DNA of 64,000 bases from Rhyacophila brunnea (lineage: Eukaryota > Arthropoda > Insecta > Trichoptera > Rhyacophilidae), in NCBI GenBank assembly GCA_022495005.1, contig JAGYXB010000510.1, positions 1,178,001 to 1,242,000 on the forward strand, in the 5' to 3' direction. Below, piece by piece: positions 23,097 through 35,797 of the stretch. Numbering within the stretch: position 1 is the first letter of the stretch; each line of letters begins with the position of its first letter. The translations under genes were made by a program, and so were the position numbers. The notes under the pieces are model-generated. The model saw nothing but the letters and a program-made list of their open reading frames with translations, made no database searches and had not been told where the DNA came from.

Positions 23097-23516
23097 ATAC
23101 ATCAGTAGTAGGTAATCATAAGAAGAAAAAAAAACATAAAAATTATGTATGAGATATAAGATACAATAAAAATAGCAGTCGTCCAGATTGAAAATTATTT
23201 TTATTAAAAACGTAGGCTTTAAATAAGTCTTCACCACTGCTACTTGATGAGACCAAAGTGTGTCAACGTTTATTTTGCCTTTTCATTGTCAACGTCTAAA
23301 ATTTAGTTTTAATAATATTATTATTTAATTTTGTTCATCGGAACATTGAGTGTTGAATTAAAAATGTATATAACAACTTTAGTAATATTTTTATTCAGAT
23401 TATTATTCTGTTTTACAATTTAGTCGTCTACAGATAGCCAAAATTAATATTCCTTATAATTACTTAATCATAAAGTTTGATTTCTAATTTATTCTGTCAG
23501 TTTTGATAGTGAAGTA

Positions 23517-23610
23517 ATGATGGAAAGAATACGCCACACTCGTTTTAGAGCATTCTTAATTGCCGCTGTACTATCAATGTTAATTATTGACGATGCAAAT
23601 GCTGAGATAC
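23517..23610 (+). CDS. Gene 2 exon 1: signal peptide
   Basis: Two adjacent ATG codons (23517 and 23520) open the frame; either works, and I list the first. It ends GAGATAC|GTAAGT, a perfect donor, one base into a codon as in gene 1. Confidence 0.9.
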
Positions 23611-26600
23611 GTAAGTCCAAAAATCGTGAAATTTGTTTACATGTGATTTATTTTGTCAATTTCTTCTTCTTTTAAGTGACTTAAAGAGCAATAAAAATCA
23701 GTGAATCATTGTGATATTGCTAGAAATGCGTATTTAAATACAATCTCTACTGGAATTGGAATTTATGTTGCAACATAAATTGAAGTGATATCAATTGATT
23801 TATTATAAAATAATGAAAAATTAATAACGAACACTTTAAATTTTGAGTTATAACTGTTATAAGTGTTGTTGTCCACAATAAATTATTATACAACCAAGAC
23901 AGATTTCATCCTGACGACGTACATTCTCAATTGGACAAAACAATTTTTGGATAAAACAATATTTTTTGTATCGAAGTAGAATCAGGAAATGATCCTAATG
24001 AGTTTATTCTATACACAAGGCGGCTATCGACGGTTAAAGTGATCAATATTATCATTTTATAATATTTGTGTATTGAGGCAGTTAATTGTTACAATAAGTT
24101 AACTGTCTAAACGTTTAGACTCTAAACTGTCAAAACTGCCTATCTCGCTCTAAAAGTTATACAGCCAAGAGAGGGGCTGATATATAAAACATATCACATA
24201 GACATCAACATAGCAGACGCTTGTCATTTTGGTCGATGTATAATTATTTAGAAACTACACTGATATTATTAATTATTTAACTAGAGTGTCACAATGTGGA
24301 AGTTCGATTAAATATAAATAAAAATGATTTCATGTTAAAATATCATTATATTGGTGTAGGTAGGTACTGAGATCTTGAATAAATTAAATTCTCTAGTATA
24401 AAGTCAACACTAAACTTATTAAACTGCAATTTATAATAATCATAAAAATTAAATGACATTATTTAAACCATTTCTAATTCAATGAATGATACCTATACGA
24501 GAAAGAATGTGGTACCTATTTTTCATTAAAAAAATATGAGGAATACATTACAGGTACTTCAGAAACACATCCATTGGAATTTATTTTTAGAAAAATCATT
24601 TCTTACGAATGGAACTCGTAACCACAATCATCGCAATAGTAAAAAGCTCTGTCGGATTGCGATGATTATGGGTTTATATCATATTTGATATACATATTGT
24701 TCTAATATGTATGTATTTGGTGTGTCCAAAGTATGTTTGTAAGTTTATGATTAAATGCAGGGCTTCGAACCGTTTTTGTCGGTTATATTAAAAAAAACGG
24801 TTTTCCGGTTTTCGGTTCAGCTACGGGTGATTAATTTTTAAATGTTCTCATTTTATTAAAAAATATTTTCTACAATAATTTAGAACGTTTTATTGTACTT
24901 GTATGTTAGCCCGGCGCCGCGCTCCGAAACTAAAATGTTTACGCTATACCGCACGGCCGTAGCCATAAATTGTTTATATAATATATCATAAATTATGAGA
25001 ATGATATCGAGATGAGTCACACAATTGTGATTGATTTCTTTACGCCTTGAATTTGACACACATATTTCAAATGAAAAACAAAAGCATATTTATTTCGTAT
25101 ACATTTGTATTATGCTTGTCAAATTGGTGTTTCAGTCAATGACTAGCGTCGACTAGCAGCGCAATTGTAATCGGATATTTGAACATGTACTGAACCAAAA
25201 AAAAACGATTTTTTCCGTTTCGTTTCCTGTTTTTGTTTTGACAAAAATAACGGGTTTTCTGGTTTTCGGTTCTGTTCCGGTTTGAAGCCCTGATTACATT
25301 TAATGTATGTTGTTTTTAATTATGTTGTTCAATATTAATTTAAGCTCTTTTTAAAATGTACCTAAATTTTATTCTATTTTACGACTTCTAATTGCGTTAC
25401 TAGATATCACCGTAACTTCAATGTGTTATTATTAGGGAGCGGATTAATATGCAATAAAGCACGTGATTATATGCATGCACTTAAAAATCATTCATATATT
25501 ATGTACTAAAGACGAAAATATATTCAGTTAAAAATTCAGTTTTTTGGAAAAAAAAATTGTAGATACCCACTTCGTCCAATATTGTTGATAAATTAATAAT
25601 TTCAATCAATACAATACTCACAAAATCACAAATAATCAATAATAGGTTAAGTCAATGACATTAATATGGACGAAGCATCTGGAAAAAATATTACACTCAC
25701 TTTTTTGTCGGGTCTGCCGAATGGCATAATCTGTTCTAACGCAATTACAATAAAAGTGATATTGCTATAAATTCCCGATGCTTTTTATCAGGTCTGCCGA
25801 ATGGTATAATTAATATTTTTATATAAATATCGATAGCTCAAATGAACATTGACACTAGAAACACTGTTCTAACGCCATTACAATAAAGGTGATATTGCTA
25901 TAAATTCCCGGTGCGTGATATCACTTAATGGAAATTGCGAAATTTTGTCACGTGACTTCTACCTATACACGTGCAAATTTACTTGCTAGCTACTGTACTG
26001 AGTGCGTTGTCCATTAAAAATGTCATTGCGTTAAGTACATTACAATTTTCAAGTACAAATAGTTGAATAAGAAATACAATATAACTAAACACAATTAAAA
26101 AAAACTAAAACAACACTTTCTAAATATTATTTACTGATTTTTTTGTCCGATACAATAAGTTTCAATATTTTGACATTACAATTTTCCACATATCTGCCAG
26201 TATTTGTTTATATACGTAAAACGATCTCTTAAAGTCCACAGAGGTAATTGGGCAACATTTAAATTAATGTAAAAGAGTTTTCACCTTTTCTGATAAATCC
26301 ACCCTGTTCAGTTATGTAAACATCAATTTTGTCAATAATTCTGTAAAAATCTGGATTTCTCTATAAAATTTTGGCAAGTTTTTCGTTTATGTCTCCCATC
26401 ACACCTGGGATGGAAGACAATATTTTTAACACCTTCTACCATTTTTAGTGATTGTTAAGCAAAGTCCTTGTATTTTGTAAATACTTACAAAAAGTACACG
26501 TATAAAAAATGGTAAAAAATGGGACGTTTTATAAATAAATGTGAAAAAGCCCATAAATATGCATTTTAAATATTCTCTAACTTATAAAATATGCATTATG

Positions 26601-29600
26601 CACAATGCAGTTGTATTCTTTGATTCTGCGTCTCTCAAAACAGATTTCTGTACAACTCTCATCAGTGGCGTCCATAGATAAAATGCCTCCCCTAGGCAGC
26701 GCCAAAAATCCGCCTCATTTTTTTTATACATTATTTTTATCATCTATTCATTATATTCATTATTATATATTATATATATTATATTCATTACTATTCATTC
26801 AAAATATCAGATTATTATTTGCAAATCTGCACACCATGTCGTTTCTGGTCACCAAGGACGTCGAAGGGCAACGGAAGTCAACTAGATATCACGAACCCTA
26901 CAAAACCAGTGAGCTGAGTTTTTTAATGGAAAGACATTTTCGTTATTACTAAGTTAAGGTAGCTATTTCTTTATATTCCAAATGATTTTCCTCGATTTGC
27001 CGCCCTTCGAGTAACCACCGCCCTTAAGCGACGCTCAATATGCCTACCCCCAAGGGACGTCACTGACTCTCACGACTGTGCATACCAATGACATTATTAA
27101 TGGACAACGCACTCAATACAGTAGCTAGCAAGTAAATTCACGCATAGCGACATTCGCACATGTATAAGTAGACGTCACGCAATTTCCATTATGCGATATC
27201 ATGCATTGGGAATTTATAGCAATACCACCTTTATTGTAATGGCGTTAGTGCAGTGTTTCTAGTGTCAATGTTCATTTCAGCGAACCCGTTTGAACCGAAC
27301 CATTCGGCAGACCCGACAAAAAGCATCGAGAATTTATAGCAATATCACTTTTATCGTAATGGCGTTACAACAGATTATGCCATTCGGCAGACCCGACAAC
27401 AAAGTGAGTATCATTTTTTTTCCAGATGCTTCGTCCATATTAATGTCATTGGTGCGTACACCCTAACAAAACATTAGCATAATATAAATCCGGTTCCTAG
27501 TTATTACCCTCGAATCAGAAAATAATTATTCAGTGGTATATATTTAATTATTTCACATAATAAGTGTAAGTAGTTTCAAAAAATGTATATGATTACCAAC
27601 GCTTGATTTTTTTTAAGATTAGATAATGTTTTATAATATTATGTTCAATTTATTTATGACACAGTTAAAAAATATTTCATTAGATAATAAAAAAATAAGC
27701 TCCAAACCAAATAAATGATTGACGTTCAAAATGTCGATAAATTTTTTTCAGTACAAAATGTTTATAATTGTATCATTAACGAAAAACCAGTCTTGAAGGA
27801 TTAGTTTTTTGTGAACTTAATACGACTGGGCTTAGGATCAGTTATTCATGGTAATAAATAAGCTTTTTTGTTGTTGTTGTTCGATATAAACAAATCATCG
27901 CTGTTTTGCGTTTGAAGTCAGTATAATATTATTATGTTTTTTTTTTTTATTATATTGGATCGAATACTCCACCTATCAGAGGCAGCTAGTAGAAAATAAA
28001 TAACTACACGATAAAAAGAACTTTTTATATAAAACGTTTTTAAAATTTCTATTGAATTATTATGCTCAATATGCTCAAACTTGTCCTTGATATTATGAAG
28101 TAAATAAAAACAAACAAATATACGAGTAGAATACCTAATAAAAACGTAAAAATGATTCCGATAGTCTATACCCCATATACGACATTTTAAGCAGGGTTTT
28201 GAATGTGTGAGTATCCTACGAAAATGAAACATACATTATAGACGTGCATTAGTGTGTGTTGCAACCTCTAAATACACCAATATTGAATAAGTGTCAGTGC
28301 ATAAATCGAGAGTAGTTGTCCGAACGGAGGAAAAGTTTAGAATGACGTATTTTTGACACTTGTTTAAGTTTATCCCACATTATTCCACACTTGAGATCGG
28401 TTGCCTGTTACTCCACACCCGTTAAGTATTTCAGTTCCTATTAGTTCAGTGTTACCTGGATACATATCTAAAAATATTTTTTCAAAGTCAAGATACAATT
28501 TATTAACAAACATAGGTGCAATAAAAAAAAGTAAAGTTATAAATTGTGAATTCGTTAAAAGATTCCATCTCATTATTACATATTATTTTGTGATCGTGTT
28601 TATTATTAAAATTATTTTTATTAAGTTTTCTCTAACGCACAGAAAAGATTTTTGATAAATTCATGGTTTTCAAGTTCTTTATAATTAGGTATTCTTTTAT
28701 TATTCTAATTACTTATTCTAAAATCATAGTCGTATTAAATAATTGGATGAGATAAACGTGCTACATTATAAAATAGCGGGTTGGGAGCGAAGCGAGACAA
28801 GCCGTTACAAAAGGACCGATTTATCGGTGATAGCGACCATAAAGTAGATATGTTCAAATTAACTCTGACTATTTTTTTGAGCACACAATGACATGGTGTT
28901 TACATACTTTAAATTAAATATCTAGTGACTATTGTTTAGGCTTAACATAATATAGCAATCTGATATTTTAGTTCCCATACGTATATAATTCATGCGAAAC
29001 CGTACCTCTAATGGTGTGATTGTTTTTCAGCATCTTCCATAACACCATGCCGACGTGGAGATCCTGCCTTCAAAGAATGCATCTTAAGCGAGGCGAAAAA
29101 GTTCTATCCAATATTCGTTAAAGGCATTCCAGAATTGGGCATCCCGGTTATGGACCCCTTCTTCTCTGGGGATGATGAATATAAAACTCCTGGAGGATTT
29201 ACTGCTAAGGCCAGAGATATGGAGCTGGTCGGATTTAAGGATGCTATTCTTGAAAATATTAAGTATGACTAACATAAATATATATTTAACTGTTTCATGT
29301 GTCTAAAAATCAAGAATTTTTTATAGAATGTTAAATTATTGAAACATGTCGCTAGCCATAATTCATATGACACGTATCTGCCTTTATGTACTAAATATAA
29401 TATTAGTAATATTAAATTTTATCGATCTATCTTGTAAAACTCTATAAAAAAAATGAATACGGAAGTTTTGTCGAATATTCTCTGTATAAATACGACTTAT
29501 ACAACCAAAACAAGTCTAATAATTTCAAAAATCAATTCATAAATACAGCTTAAATAAAATTGTGAATACAACGAAACAGAACGAAAAAATGCAAAAGTCA

Positions 29601-32600
29601 GAATACCTACATACCTACCAGAAATTGTTGCCATTTTGAATGGAGAGTGTGTTTTTTGTTTTAATTTTTTAAATTTAGAAATTCTTTGTATGTAAAACAA
29701 AAGATGGTTTTTACGGTCTGAAAAAAAAATTGTTATGGATTTGTGAAGATTATGGAAGGTTACAAGACAATAACGAAGTGACTTACATCAAAATATTGAA
29801 AATTTTATTTCAATATAAGAAGATGCTATGTGATAATTAATTTAATAGTTAAACTTAATCACCTATGTGCTATACCTATTTATTTTCAGATTTGATTTGA
29901 AGAAACAGAGGTTGATATGGAAAGCAGTTGGTAATTTTACAATTAGTAACAAATTTGAAATGAATGGAAGACTTCTGGCTTTTCCTTTGAACGTGAAAGG
30001 AAAACTTAAAATGGAAATTGGTAATAATCCTTTTTATTAAACTATTAATTGAATGGTTGAGGATTAAAAGAGCACACGTGATATGTAATTTAAAAAGAAA
30101 TATAACATATTAGCCACCCTCTCAACCTATAAGATCAATACTCTGACATAAACACAAATTAAAAACATCAGTAGCCTGATGCTGAGTATCTCCGCTACAC
30201 GGACGTACATTGGAACATGTATATGTTTTACGCAGTCTCTCAAAAGTTTACCAACCACTAATGTAGATAGTTTTATTTTTTTAAATTCAATTAAGCCCTA
30301 AATCAAATTATTATTAGATAATAGTCGAAAAATAATCATTTTTATTAAATATCTGAAATTATGCCATTAAACCATACACAATTTTAGATATTTTATAAAT
30401 AGAAGAATATTTTTTGATCGTCAATTTGTTTTGTCTAGTATTCACTTATTAACGTATATTTTAAAATATGTTGGTCGGTTAAAAATATAAATTAATAATT
30501 TAAGGAATACATTTATTAGTAAAAAATAAAATATAAAAACTTTTATCGGAAGTTGGATTAGAAACCACGCCAACAGAACTTCAATTCAATTTTTATATAA
30601 TTACTGCCGCCTTAGATCGCTCCGCCACCGTGCTCGTCGCGATTTTGTGAAAAATTGTAATAACATAGTAATGGTAACATTTTGCGTTACGCTCAAATTT
30701 GGTGCACATAATTATATTTTAATGTCACGGCGAGCGGTAAAATATAATTTTTTCACGTAGGTACATGTAGATCCTCGATTTAACGGACTAACGCGGGTGA
30801 GGTGGCGTGTCCGTTAAAGCCGAAACTCCATTATATAAAAACACAAATAAAATCCTATTTATTCGTCTTCGGATAATATATCCAGACACACCTTCTGTAG
30901 AGTGACTTTAATGTTCGATGTCGACGCGCTTGCTTTTGGTAATCCTGATTTGAAAAACGAATCAAGCTTTGTTTGCACTTTTGAAGTCTGCTGTTTTTTA
31001 TAATCAACTGTATAATTTGTCCGTTTTATCCGAAGTCCGTTATATCAAGAATATACTGTACCCATTTATGTAAGAAACTGTATGTATTCAAACTTTTTGT
31101 TAAATTAATTAGCATTTTAGTCTTAACATTAGATTACATAACATGAATGCCATAGCTGATAGTGTACATCATTTTGGCCTGATTTTTTCTGCTGAAAACA
31201 CTAAAAATATTAATAAGCCCAATGAAGTATCAATTCAAGGTTTCAGATATAAATTAATATGAGCAATTATGTAAAATTTAAAAATTTATCTTTTAAGTCA
31301 ATAAACTAAACTAGATAATTGGTGCACTTGTGTTCGTTAAATTCTTATTATTATCATCTGAGCATGGGGCAAGCTCATGAACGCGTTATTTTCATATTAG
31401 GGTAGGCTCAACTCCATATATAGCGCACAAGACACCATACATCATAGAGATCACCCATCTAGCATCGCTGTATGATTGAAGGTAGCTTGTAATGTTGTCA
31501 ATGCGTAGACCATCCCAAAGACTGTATTTTATTTATTGATTACAGAACTTCATAACATATTTTACGCGGCCATAAGCAAATAATAAAGGACATCTCTACC
31601 GTATTGAAATTAAGGGGGAGAGGCATGCAGCAGAGAACCTAGCGGAAAAATACGAAGCTTGGAATTTGAGTTTTTTTTTGATAATTTACAATTTCAACTG
31701 TATTAATTAATAAATATGTATCCGAAGACAATAAAAAGACTTTAATTTTTGTTTAATTTAAAGATAAACTTACAATTGTAAAAAAATGTAATAAAATGTG
31801 AATTCGTTGCAGGGCCACATCTTATTATTGCATTATATTTTATGTTCATATTTATTATTAAAATTTAGTTTATTACGTTTTAGATTTTTTGTCGTTTAGA
31901 TTTTTGACTAATTAATCGTTTTAATATTTTTTATATTTATTTTAAAAAACATCGATTTTTATAAAAATATAAATGTGTATAACTTGAAATCCTTTTTATT
32001 TTTATCAAATTTTATTTTAGGCATGGTCCCAATATTGAAACTCGATTTGATATAAATAAATAGGATTTCAAGTTATACACATCTATATTTTTATAAAAAT
32101 CGATGTTTTTTAAAATAAATATAAAAATTCACATATTTTTACAATTGTAAGTTTATCTTTAAATTAAAAAATAAATAAAAATCTTTTTAATGTTTTCAGA
32201 TACATATTTATTAATTAATACAGTTTAAATTGTAAATTATCAAAAAAAATCTCAAATTGCAAGCTTCGTATTTTTCCGCTAGGTTCTCTGATGGCGTGCC
32301 TCTCCCCTTAAATATACTCGTAAGTCTTAGATAAATATTATGAGTGATGACATATGTTGGTAAATTTATTGGTATTTTAATTCGTATGCATTTCAACAGA
32401 TGTCCGGTCTAGAGTAAGATAAATAGGTTACTGTTTTATCCAAAATGATAATTGGTTGGACAATATTTTTATTTTTTCTATAGATACTTTCAAAATGAAG
32501 CTGGTGCATGACTTAAAGACGGTGAAAGGGGCTGACGGGAAAAACTATTTCCATATAAAACACACCAATAAGGAAGTGGACTTCGGAAACGTTCATTTTA

Positions 32601-35600
32601 ATTTGAATGGTTTTCTGAACAAAGAAATTGGTGAGAAATGTTCATTATTTTTTTCTTCGTTATTAAACAAAGATGAGTATATATTATATTTAATTATTAC
32701 AAGGTATAATTTATAATGAGGATAGTAATATAGTATGTAATATAAACATATTATTGTGATGACGTTACGAGTATACAAATATTAAAGATCTTTTTCTGAA
32801 AAATACTTTCAGTCTGTTTAATGAAAATACTATCAACAGGATTTATAAATCATAAAATATAATTTTATTTTTCATGCTGTGTACTAAACCCGTGAGTCAA
32901 TAACTTATATATATGTATGGAGACAAAATGTACTAATGACTTAAATGTACGAATTAGTTAATTACATACATGATTGATTGTGCAGATATACAATATCTAT
33001 ATTAAATTGAGGAAAGATCTTGGAATAATTTTTGACTCTTCATTATCTTTTCACTCGCATATAACTTCTACAACTATACGTGCGAGTAAGCCTCTAGGAT
33101 TTATCATGCGACAAACCAAACCATTCAAGAATCTAAAATGTCATATGTACACTCTACGCCTCGTCAGTGCGTAGTATTATTGAATATGGTTGATTATCTG
33201 GTGTCCTTATGAGGTTTCCTACAAGCTTATTTCATATATGAAAATTTAAATATTTAGAAAACGATCATTTTTCGACTGCCTTTCCACAAGGCTTGCTTAC
33301 TTTTCACTCTCTTGAATCTCGTAGGTCACTTCATTTTTGACATTTTTGTCTGTTATCGCGAGGGATGGTTTCCAATTCTGCAGGCCTATTCTAACATTAT
33401 TACTATAGGATTGGTTTGTCGAATATCCGTTTTCGTTGAAATCGATCTTTTAATGCAGAATAATTTTTTTGTATCTAAATGGACCAGAACCATCTGTTTC
33501 TTTAAATCGCTTTGTAATGAATACAGCATTCATATGCTGTAAAAACAATAATTTAAATACCTCCATATATTTAAATATAGGATAATGAACTTTGTTTTTC
33601 GTCTCCTGAACATTTGATATTTGGTCTATTCGAGAAACCAATCCTACAGCGACGATAATACGTAATATCAAAAAAGAGTTAATTATGATAGATATATCAC
33701 ATTTATCACTTTACGTATTCTGGCGGCTAATTATGTAAAAAAAGTTAACCGTCTGAACTGTCAAAAAGTGATATCTTTTAACAGCCCCTCTCTTGGCCGT
33801 GCTAACTTTAAGAACGAGACAGAGTACGTCAATATTACATATTGAGAATTGAGACTCAAGATCTGACTATTTTGCTGCAATCACAATGACTTCACTAATA
33901 AAATTGTAGGTTATGTTGATATGTCTGACGTGTCAATACAAAATTCTAGTGTTCGGCTATTATCTATTAGATGGTGCTGGTTCGGCTTTATCCGCTTATC
34001 TTCAGTCTTATCAAAACACTATTTATGGAAACCTAAAGTACCTACCTACATTAGTTATGTTGACCTTTATAAAATTGTATTGATCCCAATATATTTTTAG
34101 AATTCCGAATATTTACAAATACGTCTCTATAGGAAAATCTCTCTCAAAGTCAACGTTTGTTGGATATACCTACTACCAACATTCGATCAATAGTGAGTAA
34201 TAGATTAATTGAAAATGCTTGCCATGAATATTGTATTTTACGAAATATGTTAATTCCATACGTATATTTGAGGGATTTTGGTTTAATATTATTTAACTTT
34301 TGTTGGTTGAAATCGTTTTGGCAGCATACAAATTATGCTTACAGTAATTCGAGTGCTTAAAGTCAGACAACGTTATCTACAAAAAAGTGTTTTTTTTTTT
34401 AATTTTAGATAACGTTATTTTACATTTACGGCTACATGACAGTCAAACAACGTTATGTCAATATTTTCTAATTTCTTATTAAATCGTCAGTAAAGTTTAA
34501 CGCCAACTACATAAGTCACCCTTGTTTTCATATTTTTTAAAAACTATCCCTATAAATTTCAACATCATCATAAGCAAGATAAATGTACAATACACAATAA
34601 ATTATAAAATATTAACATTAGGTTTTAAATAAGCATTTCCCTTGTTGAGTTACAAGAATCTAAAATAACGATTTTTGGCTCCCCTGTAAAGTTGCAATTT
34701 TGTAGATAGTGTTGTTTGACACTAAGCCCTTGAATTTTGATATACAATATAGTAGTAATTAAAAAATAACATTAAATTCATTTTCGAAAAAATAAACGTG
34801 TTTGCTTTTTTAATACCGAAAATACCGGTATTTAAAATTTTTGAAACCGGTATTTCGGTATTGATAAATAACTGAATACCCGGTATTGCAATCCCTATGT
34901 CTACAGTTCAAATCCTTTGATTGTAATCTACTAGTAGAGCAAATGGGACGTTATGCTAAAAAAATATCGTTGACATAATAGGGCAGCACGATATTGTAAT
35001 GTATTGTGTTTAATTAAAAATTAAACGATCAAAAAAATTTGTACTTGCTAGAAATAATACTGTAATGTCATTTTGACATGTCATATTGATTTCCATAGTA
35101 ACGCACGTATATATTAATAATTTAGTTGCTAAGACCCCAGACCCCTAGCAACCAATAACTTTATCGAAATAACTTTTCATACAAAACATAATTAACTAAA
35201 AATGAATTCAATTCTACATAAAGATGGCTAAAAGTATTAAAAAAATGCATTGGCATCGTGTTCTGATATATTCTAAAAGTTTCAAATGTCTAGCTAGTCG
35301 GGAAGTTAGTTAAAATCGATTGCAAGATTTGTACCGGACAAATAAGAATACGAGCTAAGAAAAACGTTGTAATAATATTTGCTGTGGTGGAGAAACATAA
35401 TTTATGTATTGATTACCAAACGACGTTTTGCACATTGTATGTTTATCTTTCAATTATTTTCCCAACTTTAGATATACTAATATTTATCTAAAACTATTAG
35501 GTATATAATATTTCCTTAACTTACTCGTACATGTCTCTTAATTACGTAACTAGATGTTCGTGGTATATGTTTCAACTCCAATTAAAATAAGAAACTTGAC

Positions 35601-35736
35601 ATATAAAAGATAGTACGCATTCACTATAATAAATAATTGATTATTTTGATATTATATTTTAATCAATAAGCTAGCGCTACAGATCATTAAGGTCCTTGGC
35701 CGACTACACAACCGTTCTCCACGTATCTCTACCCAG

Positions 35737-35797
<61 letters not shown>

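Noticed and set aside
26605..26952. 115-aa ORF as a gene
   Set aside because: It crosses the boundary of a hAT-type element and has no recognisable features.
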